Source: Melieria omissa | Lineage: Eukaryota > Arthropoda > Insecta > Diptera > Ulidiidae | DNA length: 64,000 nucleotides | Direction of reading: 5' to 3' | Assembly: GCA_963971225.1 (NCBI GenBank) | Contig: OZ020267.1 | Location: 7,405,574 to 7,469,573, forward strand | Shown: positions 56,215-64,000 of the stretch, in pieces | How the letters are laid out: the number at the start of each line of letters is the position of its first letter | How positions within the stretch are numbered: the first letter of the stretch is position 1 | The notes under the pieces: generated by a model | Seen by the model: the letters and a program-made list of their open reading frames with translations, nothing else | Databases searched by the model: none | What the model was told of the DNA's origin: nothing | Program-made: the position numbers and the translations under genes

Positions 56215-56726
56215 GTTAGTTCCGACTTGATCGGAACGCGTACTTTATTCGTGAAAGCTCAACTTAAACTGAAACTACCAGCTAAAAACTTCTTACAAAC
56301 TAGCCCAAGCCCGTCGCTGAACAGCGCTGCGTAATCGATATTGCGAAATCGATGCTTGCAGCCCTGTCAGCGTTTCTGTCCGAAAAGAGCGGACGCCGCA
56401 ATGCGTTGCGAAATTAGTCGCAGACGCATTGCCAGCGTTCTTTTGCCGAAATTATAAGGCTGTTGACATTAACCGAAGTGCCAATGCCAACAGCCGGAAA
56501 AAGTGCGTTCCTCAGCAACATTGTATGGTTGTTGACATTAACCGAAGAGTTAGTGTCAACAGCCGAAAAAACGCGCTCCTCAGCAACATTGTATGGTTGT
56601 TGACATTAACCGAAGAGTTAGTGTCAACAGCCGAAAAACCGCGCTCCTCAGCAACATTGTATGGTTGTTGACATTAACTGTAGTGTTAATGTCAACATCC
56701 GGAAATATTGGTGCCGTCCGTCAACT
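56214..56726 (-). repeat. Errantivirus 5' LTR
   Basis: The copy of 49057-49569, identical except at 56437. It would drive the element's transcription on the minus strand. Confidence 0.95.
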
Positions 56727-56730
56727 TATA

Positions 56731-57627
56731 TACTTGTATATACATAAACAAGAAAGCACAGAGCGGGCACAGTGGGACAAGGTGCGCATTTTCACGGCAC
56801 ATTGAAAATTTTCTTTGACTTAGAAAATTTTCAATCGTGCATATATATATACATATATATACACTCATATTCACTACACACATACACGTCATTATATACA
56901 GTGGGACCACAAGACCCATCCCAAGTACATTGAAAATTTTCAACTTAGAAAATTTTCAATTGTACATATCACACGTTCACTGCACATACACTTACCATAC
57001 ATACAGTGGGACAAACATAACCCACCAGTACACAAAAAATTTTATTTTTTCCCTCATACAATTAAATACATTTTACTAAATTTACTAACAACAATTAACC
57101 AATATTATATTCAAACATATAATTTGACATACACTTACACTTATATTTTTGTGTTTCACATATTTTCATACACGTACCCATACATATTTATTTGTCATAC
57201 ATTTTACATACATTTATACACATACACACCCATTTTTATTTATTTTCGTTTTAATAAAATAAATACAAATACACATACACAAATAACATTGACGGTCACT
57301 TGTTGTTTTCATTGTACTAAATTATACACACATACAAATTCTCATTTTCTCGGATTCCGCGGTTCAAATTTACAATTTTGTGATATTTTCTCGTATTATT
57401 CCCATACGGTTATTAAAGTTGGCCAACAAATTAAAGGCGATTTCCCATACAATCGAATAATCTTCACACATTCGTGTAATTTTTCGATTTTGTCAAATTT
57501 TAAGCCGTTCGTGCGGACGCGGCCAACTAACCCCTTCGTGCATTCCCATTCTCAGGTGGAAATTCAATTTCAATTTTTTCGCACCTGAACCCCCTCTCAC
57601 TAAAGCTTCGCTTTTTTATATTTTTCA
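56731..57627 (+). other. BEL/Pao leader, right part, with hairpins and a repeated motif
   Basis: The leader resumes after the errantivirus. CAGTGGGAC occurs at 56770, 56899 and 57004. Two perfect 13-bp inverted repeats (ATTGAAAATTTTC with GAAAATTTTCAAT) form hairpins at 56801-56835 and 56929-56960. The stretch 57080-57290 is rich in ACATAC/CATTTATAC. These could be packaging or translation signals for the genomic RNA. No coding frame precedes 57628. Confidence 0.7.
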
Positions 57628-60600
57628 ATGCCGGTAGAGCGTTCGCCCAAAAAACAATCAGACGCGATGGAGCCAACCGCCTCCAAACAACCCCCTCCCA
57701 AGGTGTCAACCGATTTTTTTTTGACAGACACTGTCACTCGTGAGCCGCCAAAAACGCGCTCCAAATCTCCCATTCTCAAAGCAACCGATCCTAGCGTTGC
57801 CAAATTCATTTTCGAATCCGATCAGCTCGTGCAATTATGCACAAAGTTTTCTGCGACCCCCATTGAGGAACAAACGAAGTCCCTCGTCCAAATTCGTCAA
57901 AAGAATTTGGAAGTCCAATGGACTAGGCTTATGCAAGCATATGAGGCAGTCTCCATTGCGGAAGACAGCAGCCAGCCCGACCGTTTCAAGGAGTCGGCTC
58001 GGCAGAAGAACGAAGCCTGCATAGACCAATATGAGTTGTGCATGGCTCAAATGTCGGACATCATTGAGATGCTCCAGCCTCCACCCACACAGCACGCTGC
58101 GCAGACGGAACAGGTTCGATCCCCAGAACCAACAAATACTACGAATATTTGTTTACAAGTTCCACCTTGCGATACCGAAACATTTTTCGGGGGCTATGAG
58201 CAGTGGCCGTCCTTCCGGGACATGTTTACGGCAGTATACATAAATCACCCCAAGCTCACTCCAGCCCAAAAATTGTATCACCTCCGATACAAGACGCAAG
58301 GCAAAGCCGGTGCAATTGTGAAGCAATTTGCCTTAAGCGACGAAAACTTCGGACTCGCATGGGAAGCCCTGAAATCCCGTTACGAAAACAGGCGCATATT
58401 GGTTGACAACCAGATTCGTTCCTTGTTGAATATCACTCCGGCTACTACCGAAAATAGCGAAGCGCTGCAGCGGATTCAAAGTACAATAAATAATTGTCTA
58501 TCAGTACTTAGGTCCCAGGCCGTGGACACTGACAATTGGGATCCGCTGCTTGTGTACATTTGTTGCACCAAATTACCCGAAGAGACATTAGCTCTCTGGG
58601 AACAATCCCTTACATCTCGTAAGGACCTGCCTCTTTGGTCGCAAATGGACGAGTTCCTGACCTGCAGGTACGAGGTGGTGGAACGGCTCAATAGCATTCG
58701 CCCCGCTAAGCCAAAACCACAGTCTCCCAATTTCCATACTCCCCAAAATCGGCCTCAAAATAAATCTCAGCACTTCCATACTGAGGTGAAAAAAGACTTC
58801 GCGTGCAAACTTTGCAACGCCAACCACCCCATTCGAACATGTCAGAGTTTCAAGAAGCTCACCCCCCAGAGCCGATTGAAATACGTCAAAGAGCACAACT
58901 TGTGTGAAAATTGTCTTGCCACAACGCATACCATAAAGGATTGCACAAGCAGTTTTACGTGTGTTTACTGCCAAAGGAAGCATCATTCCCTGCTTCATTT
59001 CCCCAACAATAAATCCCAAGCCCCGCAGCCTCTCAATAGGTCTCAGACGACCACTTCTCAGGTCGCAACGGCTCATCACCAACCGAACAACAACTCCACT
59101 ACTCATGCCCCCACTTCAGATTCGCAACCCGGCCCATCTTCAAGGCTAAGTACGCCTCAAGTACAAGCCCTTCATTCCAATAATGGCACCCAATCCCTTC
59201 TGCCTACGGCACTGGTGTCTATTGCCCACTTAGGAGAGTTGTTCAAGGTTAGAGCGTTAATCGACCAAGGCTCGCAACGCACCTTCATTTCCTCGAAGGT
59301 GCAAAAACGCCTAAAACTGCCTATTGAAAAATCGCACTTCGAAATTTCAGGCATGGGCGGTAAAATTGTGCAAAATGCTAATCACATTTGCTTTTTGACG
59401 TTGGCAGTTCCAAACTCCAGCACGACCCTCAATGTGCAAGCAATAGTACTCCCCCAATTGACGAAATTGCTACCCCCATTCACAATTAGCCATCCCAATT
59501 GGCAAGAATTTGCCACGCTAAATCTCGCGGACCCAAATCCATTCGAGTCAGCGCAGATAGATCTAGTAATTGGCAGTGATCTGATTCCCCAGATCTTACT
59601 CGAAGGTATCCGCCGAAATGTCTGTGGCAGCCTATTAGCCCAAAACACCATTTTCGGTTGGATACTCAGCGGGCCAGTACCCCACACGGTGTCAGCTTAT
59701 TCGACATACGTGGCAGAAGTCTCCAATGAGGAACTTAGTTCACAACTCAGGCAATTCTGGGAGCAGGAAGAAGTCAAACTCCCGACACCTGTCTCCTCGG
59801 ATGACACTTATTGCGAAGAGTTATACCAGAAGACCACAACCCGTGGATCGGACGGTAGATATACTGTTAAACTCCCATTTAAGGCAGAATTTCCATACAC
59901 CATAGCGTTAGGCAATTCCCGCCCAAACGCCCTCCAGCAATATGTTAGCATGGAGCGAAATCTCTCCCGAAAGGGAAACCTCAAGACCATCTACGATGAC
60001 GTCTTAGAGGAATATCTCACCCTTGACCATATGGAACTCACAAATCCCCGTGAGATAATCCAAAATGGCAAGTACTTTTCGTACTATCTGCCTCATCACG
60101 CAGTCATCCGCCCCGAAAAGAAGACTACCAAAGTCCGAGTAGTCTTCAATGCCTCAAGGTCCTCAAGTTCTGGTCAGTCACTTAATGACGTTCTGCATAC
60201 TGGCCCCACTCTTCAAAATGACCTCACAGCTCTCATTCTCCGATGGCGCCTTTACCGCTTTGTCTTCAATGGCGATGTCCAGAAGATGTATAGGCAAATT
60301 CGGGTCCATAATGATCACCAGGAATTCCAGCGAATACTCTTTCGCAAATCCCCGGAATCTCCTATTCAAGATTTCAAATTGAAAACGGTGACATTTGGGG
60401 TTAACTGTGCGCCATATTTGGCCATCAGAACGCTCCATCAATTGGCCCACGACTCTCAGCCATCCAGCCCGTTAGCGGCAAAAATACTTCTCGAGGAAAC
60501 GTATGTCGACGACATTCTTTCCGGAGGTCATGATCTTCCAACCACTAAGGAAGCCCTATCTCAAGTGATAGCCACCCTCAACTCCGGGGGATTCCCTCTA

Positions 60601-63054
60601 AAAAAGATAACGGCTAATCACGCAAAACTCTTAGAGGAAATTCCCGAAGACGACCTTTTCGATTCGGAATTCCTCAAGTTCGATTCAACGAGTTCTACTA
60701 AGACTCTTGGCATCCGTTGGAATGCCCTATCGGACTCATTTTCATACTCCATCTCTCCCACTTCTCCTGCAACCTCATTCACGAAAAGGCAAATTCTTTC
60801 TTCCGTTGCCAAACTTTTCGATCCCGCAGGATGGCTTTCGCCTATAATGATTCTTGCCAAAAAGCTTCTGCAAGAGCTTTGGCTTGAAGGTACTGAGTGG
60901 GACGAGTGCATAAAGCCAGGATCACTTATTAAATGGCAGCAATTCATTGAGAATTTGCCTGCCATAGAACTTATCGAAATTCCCCGGTGGGTTAACTATG
61001 CTCCCAATCGAAATGTTCAGATCCATGGATTTTGCGATGCCTCCGAAAAGGCATACTGTGCAGCTCTATACATACGTATTAGCACGAATGGTGACCACCT
61101 CGCGTCACATCTCCTTGTTGCGAAAACAAGAGTTGCACCTCTCCAAACAATAAGCCTACCTCGCTTAGAGCTTTGCGGAGCAGTTTTACTCTCCCAGCTC
61201 ATCAAATCCCTCCGCTCTCACCTCGGGTTCGATCAATCGGAAATCCATTTATGGACCGATTCGGAAATTGTCCTTGCTTGGTTGGAAAAACCACCTTGCA
61301 CATGGAAAACTTATGTTGCCAACCGCACGACTGAAATACGTCAAAATGTGCATAACGCTCCCTGGCGACATGTCCCAAGCGCTGAAAATCCCGCGGACTT
61401 AGGAACGCGCGGATGTAAGCCGCAGGATCTCAAAGATCACACTCTGTGGTGGAGTGGCCCCAAATGGTTGCAGCAAGCTTCCGATGCTTGGCCCAAAGGT
61501 CACTCTCGCAACGTTCCAGTCCCGGAACAACGAGCAGTTGATTGCCACCACCTTCTCGAAGAGCAGACCGACATCCTCGATCGGTTCTCCAGCTTCTCTC
61601 GAGCCCTGCGAGTAATCGCGTACATGTTCCGCTTCATTCATAACGGCATCTCCTCCCGTCGCCAGCAACATCCCATACACGGAACACAGTTATCCCAAGC
61701 AGAGTTGGCATTTGTTAAGAATCGCCTTATAACTCTCGCGCAAAGTTCCTATTATCCCCAGGAACGACAAGCGCTCTCTCATTCGCTTCCCATATCCAAG
61801 AAAAGTTCTCTCTTGGTACTCAATCCCTTCTTAGACAAACAGAAGGTGATGCGAGTTAATGGCAGACTCGCCAATGCGGCATTGTCGTATAATGAACGAC
61901 ACCCCATCATTCTCCCTCCAGAGTCCCGCTACTGCAGTTTGCTTCTTCGCTTCCTTCACAAGCTATTACTGCATGCGGACCAACGACTCATGCTCCGTAT
62001 GGTTCGGCAGGAATATTATATTCCGCGCCTAAAGCCGCAAATAAAAAAGTGCATTTTTCAATGCAAAACGTGTGTCATCCATAAACAAAGGCTGCGGACA
62101 CAGATTATGGCAGCACTCCCTCCCGAACGATGCACACTCACCATCCCATTCGCCACAACGGGAATCGACTTTGCTGGTCCATTCCAGATTAAAGCTTCCA
62201 TGCTCCGTAGCTCAACCTACCTCAAAGGTTATGTTGCAGTGTTCGTGTGCTTCTCCACGAAAGCCGTTCACTTGGAACTTTGTTCGGATCTTACGACCGA
62301 AGCGTTCCGCGCAGCATTCGCCCGATTTACTGGTCGACGAGGGCTACCTCTCAAACTCATGACCGACAACGGCAAAACGTTCGTCGGTGCTCAACGTGCC
62401 ATGGCCAGAGACTTTGCCAAATTCTCGAGAGAAATCGCCCAAGATATTCTCGACCGATACGGTCCTCAGGGCGTCGAGTGGCAATTCATTCCCCCACATG
62501 CTCCTCACATGGGAGGACTATGGGAGTCGGCGGTCAAAAGCTTCAAGACCCACCTTAAAAAGGTAGCCGGCTCTCATAGATTCACATACGAAGAGTTTAC
62601 GACTCTTCTGACTCGAATTGAAGGGACGCTTAATTCACGTCCACTCTCTCCTCAATCGCAGGACCCTAGCGATCTAGTGTCTCTGACCCCTGGTCACTTT
62701 CTCCGAGGCGCTCCTCTCGCCGCCCCCCCCGAACCCGAGTGCTCCGAGCTATCCCTGATTAATCGATGGGAAAAACTCAAAGTCCTCCATCATCAATTCG
62801 CCCGACGATGGAAGGACGAATATCTCAAGGATCTCCACAAACGCTATAAGTGGAAGCATCCGCAAAGGGAAGTGGAAGAGAATGAAATGGTCGTCATTAA
62901 GGACGACCTGCTTCCCCCCAATGAATGGCGGCTCGGCCGCATTCATAAGATTCATCGCGGTCCCGACAATCATGTCCGTGTCGTGGATATCCGCACTGAC
63001 TCTGGTATCTTGACAAGACCAGTAGTCAAGCTATGCCCCTTAATAGCGTCTTAA
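57628..63054 (+). CDS. BEL/Pao Gag-Pol polyprotein
   Basis: A single intact frame of 1808 residues. The Gag part has a DUF1759-type capsid region from about residue 187 ([17 protein letters not shown]). Three nucleocapsid zinc motifs lie at about 392-457 ([40 protein letters not shown]). An aspartic protease follows with [10 protein letters not shown] near 545. Reverse transcriptase has [17 protein letters not shown] and catalytic YVDD near 959. A Peptidase_A17-type segment and RNase H ([14 protein letters not shown] near 1133, then [11 protein letters not shown]) come next. Integrase has a zinc module near 1448-1484, Asp in GIDFAGPF near 1512, Asp in MTDNGKTF near 1578 and Glu in [10 protein letters not shown] near 1631, then a DUF5641-type C-terminus. 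It has all the parts for replication. The start is the first ATG of the frame, after a leader without competing long frames. Confidence 0.95.
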   Translation: MPVERSPKKQSDAMEPTASKQPPPKVSTDFFLTDTVTREPPKTRSKSPILKATDPSVAKFIFESDQLVQLCTKFSATPIEEQTKSLVQIRQKNLEVQWTRLMQAYEAVSIAEDSSQPDRFKESARQKNEACIDQYELCMAQMSDIIEMLQPPPTQHAAQTEQVRSPEPTNTTNICLQVPPCDTETFFGGYEQWPSFRDMFTAVYINHPKLTPAQKLYHLRYKTQGKAGAIVKQFALSDENFGLAWEALKSRYENRRILVDNQIRSLLNITPATTENSEALQRIQSTINNCLSVLRSQAVDTDNWDPLLVYICCTKLPEETLALWEQSLTSRKDLPLWSQMDEFLTCRYEVVERLNSIRPAKPKPQSPNFHTPQNRPQNKSQHFHTEVKKDFACKLCNANHPIRTCQSFKKLTPQSRLKYVKEHNLCENCLATTHTIKDCTSSFTCVYCQRKHHSLLHFPNNKSQAPQPLNRSQTTTSQVATAHHQPNNNSTTHAPTSDSQPGPSSRLSTPQVQALHSNNGTQSLLPTALVSIAHLGELFKVRALIDQGSQRTFISSKVQKRLKLPIEKSHFEISGMGGKIVQNANHICFLTLAVPNSSTTLNVQAIVLPQLTKLLPPFTISHPNWQEFATLNLADPNPFESAQIDLVIGSDLIPQILLEGIRRNVCGSLLAQNTIFGWILSGPVPHTVSAYSTYVAEVSNEELSSQLRQFWEQEEVKLPTPVSSDDTYCEELYQKTTTRGSDGRYTVKLPFKAEFPYTIALGNSRPNALQQYVSMERNLSRKGNLKTIYDDVLEEYLTLDHMELTNPREIIQNGKYFSYYLPHHAVIRPEKKTTKVRVVFNASRSSSSGQSLNDVLHTGPTLQNDLTALILRWRLYRFVFNGDVQKMYRQIRVHNDHQEFQRILFRKSPESPIQDFKLKTVTFGVNCAPYLAIRTLHQLAHDSQPSSPLAAKILLEETYVDDILSGGHDLPTTKEALSQVIATLNSGGFPLKKITANHAKLLEEIPEDDLFDSEFLKFDSTSSTKTLGIRWNALSDSFSYSISPTSPATSFTKRQILSSVAKLFDPAGWLSPIMILAKKLLQELWLEGTEWDECIKPGSLIKWQQFIENLPAIELIEIPRWVNYAPNRNVQIHGFCDASEKAYCAALYIRISTNGDHLASHLLVAKTRVAPLQTISLPRLELCGAVLLSQLIKSLRSHLGFDQSEIHLWTDSEIVLAWLEKPPCTWKTYVANRTTEIRQNVHNAPWRHVPSAENPADLGTRGCKPQDLKDHTLWWSGPKWLQQASDAWPKGHSRNVPVPEQRAVDCHHLLEEQTDILDRFSSFSRALRVIAYMFRFIHNGISSRRQQHPIHGTQLSQAELAFVKNRLITLAQSSYYPQERQALSHSLPISKKSSLLVLNPFLDKQKVMRVNGRLANAALSYNERHPIILPPESRYCSLLLRFLHKLLLHADQRLMLRMVRQEYYIPRLKPQIKKCIFQCKTCVIHKQRLRTQIMAALPPERCTLTIPFATTGIDFAGPFQIKASMLRSSTYLKGYVAVFVCFSTKAVHLELCSDLTTEAFRAAFARFTGRRGLPLKLMTDNGKTFVGAQRAMARDFAKFSREIAQDILDRYGPQGVEWQFIPPHAPHMGGLWESAVKSFKTHLKKVAGSHRFTYEEFTTLLTRIEGTLNSRPLSPQSQDPSDLVSLTPGHFLRGAPLAAPPEPECSELSLINRWEKLKVLHHQFARRWKDEYLKDLHKRYKWKHPQREVEENEMVVIKDDLLPPNEWRLGRIHKIHRGPDNHVRVVDIRTDSGILTRPVVKLCPLIAS

Positions 63055-63156
63055 ACTCATTCGGCTCCATGCCCTGCTTTCTCATACACATCTTCTCATT
63101 CTCTACCCACTCACTATTATTATATATTAGTGATACACTCTTCTTATGTTTTGCAG
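63055..63156 (+). promoter_or_regulatory. Pol-ORF3 spacer with strong splice acceptor
   Basis: The stretch after the pol stop is pyrimidine-rich and ends CTCTTCTTATGTTTTGCAG at 63156. Composition changes abruptly from AT-rich to GC-rich at this point, as at an intron-exon border. Confidence 0.75.
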
Positions 63157-63709
63157 GGCAACTAGGAAGCAGCAGGTCGCCCAGCAATGCCGGCTGTGCC
63201 ACCACCTCCACGGCATACGATATTGCCGGGCCTTCCTGGCGATGGCACCGCAGCAGCGACAGCAGGTGGCCCGCGCCCAGGGCTACTGCACTAACTGCCT
63301 GGCGCGGTCCCACCCCACCAACCGGTGCAACTCCACCGCTCGCTGCAGCAAGTGCGGCCGAGCGCACCACACTATGCTGCACTTCAGTAAAAGGACAGCC
63401 GCAGCAGCAGCGGCCAGGGCCGCAACGAAGGGCGGCAAGCAGCCGCAACGTCCGCGACAGCAACCCGCTCCAGCTCAGCGCTCTGTGCAGCGCTCCACCC
63501 TTGCTGATCGGCTTACACGCCACCGCCGACAGCCCCAACCACGAACCAGCCGTTCCGCAGCCGAGGCAGCAGACCAACGGCAGCTGATCGCCTTCAGCGA
63601 GGACGAGGCCTCCACCGACGGAACCCCCGAGCCGCGCGTCGGAGCCCGCGCCCTCATCGAGCAAGCTCTGGAGGCATTGGGCCGGCTCAGTGAGCAGCTC
63701 CGGCATTAA
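63157..63709 (+). CDS. Spliced accessory ORF3 of the BEL/Pao element: zinc-knuckle, Arg/Ala/Gln-rich protein
   Basis: This frame follows the acceptor ending at 63156. The leader donor after 47882 leaves ATG plus AG; the exon's first G completes the codon, so splicing gives an in-frame start and about 185 residues ending at TAA 63707-63709. Near the N-terminus are three zinc motifs: CRLCHHLHGIRYC, CTNCLARSHPTNRC and CSKCGRAHHTMLH. Spacing and order match the nucleocapsid motifs in the element's own Gag, with a similar linker. The rest is rich in Arg, Gln, Ala and Pro, and ends with an acidic patch (FSEDEASTDGTPEP) and a helical Leu-rich tail. Roughly two thirds G+C by eye, far above the rest of the element. 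An unspliced ATG exists at 63146 but lies in the intron. The role is unknown: RNA binding or a Gag regulator are possibilities, as is a captured host exon. Confidence 0.72.
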
Positions 63710-63736
63710 TGTTGCCAGAGGCAACGCGGGCCGCCA
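63710..63736 (+). other. Junction before the 3' LTR, no obvious polypurine tract
   Basis: It holds a short hairpin (GTTGCC, AGA, GGCAAC at 63711-63725) and GCGGGCCGCCA directly before the LTR. A purine run, expected here for plus-strand priming, is not visible. Confidence 0.6.
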
Positions 63737-63981
63737 TGTTCAAATGTGTTCGTTCCAGTGATCTGTGGATCCTGCAATGATCCAATCCTCTCCCTTCCAG
63801 TCCCCTATGTATTTATGTCCCACTTTCCCAATCCACCGGCTTCGGCCGTCTGTCTCGTCCAATGTCTTTTTCACTTTGTTCATTCGTGTTTTAAACATTC
63901 AATAAAACGCACGCGCCACCGAACTCCCGCGCCTTTCCATTTATTTAAAGCGATCCGCCGACGGCTCAGAGATCTTATTTA
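63737..63981 (+). repeat. BEL/Pao 3' LTR
   Basis: The copy of 47404-47648 with one difference (63866). It ends in GATCTTATTTA, followed by the AATAG array. Confidence 0.93.
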
Positions 63982-64000
63982 AATAGAATAGAATAGAATA
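63982..64000. repeat. AATAG array, continuation at window end
   Basis: Almost four AATAG units to the last base, continuing the array interrupted at 47403. Its full length lies outside the window. Confidence 0.9.

Larger units (their letters stand above)
49057..56726 (-). mobile_element. Complete gypsy-clade errantivirus with env, inserted antisense in the BEL leader
   Basis: Two 513-bp LTRs differ at one base (49280 T against 56437 G), and the 4-bp duplication TATA flanks the insertion (49053-49056 and 56727-56730). Between them on the minus strand lie, in order, primer site, leader, gag, pol, env and polypurine tract. Length is 7670 bp. LTR ends AGTT...AACT and the TATA target are typical of insect errantiviruses. 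gag and pol look intact, while env lacks a membrane anchor. It is younger than its BEL host. Confidence 0.95.
47404..63981 (+). mobile_element. Full-length BEL/Pao LTR retrotransposon, with a nested errantivirus
   Basis: Its parts are a 5' LTR, primer site, long leader, Gag-Pol frame of 1808 residues, an extra spliced frame and a 3' LTR. The 245-bp LTRs differ at one position (47533 T against 63866 C), so the insertion is young. The five bases flanking it are AATAG on both sides; because AATAG is also the array unit, the target duplication cannot be proven by itself. Removing the 7.67-kb errantivirus and one TATA leaves an element of about 8.9 kb. Its leader of about 2.3 kb is unusually long. 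Confidence 0.93.

Noticed and set aside
57548..57560. Possible acceptor (CATTCTCAG) just before BEL gag that could receive the leader donor
   Set aside because: Joining there would enter a frame that soon ends and does not match gag, so it is not a convincing alternative.
63146..63156. ATG at 63146 as the start of BEL ORF3
   Set aside because: It lies within the pyrimidine tract and acceptor; the leader ATG with a phase-matched donor is a better explanation, although internal initiation cannot be excluded.

Overview
This is a window of insect nuclear DNA, most likely from a higher (schizophoran) fly and perhaps a tephritid. The supporting signs are AT-rich intergenic DNA full of CAA/TTG tracts, introns with fly-type splice sites, a DUF4773-type secreted protein, several mariner families, an env-bearing gypsy-clade element (errantivirus) and a BEL/Pao element. 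The species is inference; the insect origin is well supported. Only two host coding loci are convincing: the last exon of a LURAP/FAM89-type adaptor gene (39590-40144, +) and a two-exon secreted-protein gene (44672-45224, -). They are convergent.

From 1 to about 39 kb the window is non-coding. Islands of ordinary single-copy-looking DNA (about 3.3-4.4, 4.8-6.7, 7.1-9.6, 11.6-14.3, 16.7-18.9, 22.7-24.9, 27.7-29.6, 32.2-34.1 and 35-38.7 kb) alternate with mobile-element debris and degenerate tandem arrays. The debris includes full-length, deleted and decayed mariners, nested hAT-type MITEs, several MITEs at TTAA sites with CCCTTTCG-like ends, a long foldback and short retroposon tails. The arrays have periods of about 115-230 bp, and some show higher-order organisation. 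Much of this may be the long 5' intron of the LURAP-type gene, but no upstream exon was found.

From 41 to 46 kb lie more TTAA-flanked MITEs, one with an empty paralogous site in the same window, and the DUF4773-type gene. From 46035 to 47403 runs a near-perfect AATAG pentanucleotide array of about 270 units.

Inserted in that array is a young BEL/Pao retrotransposon (47404-63981; 245-bp LTRs differing at one base) with an intact 1808-residue Gag-Pol frame. Its leader is split by a young antisense errantivirus (49057-56726; 513-bp LTRs differing at one base; gag, pol and an env frame; TATA target duplication). The BEL element carries an unexpected extra gene at its 3' end: a GC-rich frame with three nucleocapsid-like zinc knuckles, preceded by a good splice acceptor. 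A leader ATG followed at once by a splice donor would join this frame in phase. The likely design is unspliced RNA for Gag-Pol and a spliced RNA for the extra zinc-knuckle protein. This is the most interesting item in the window.
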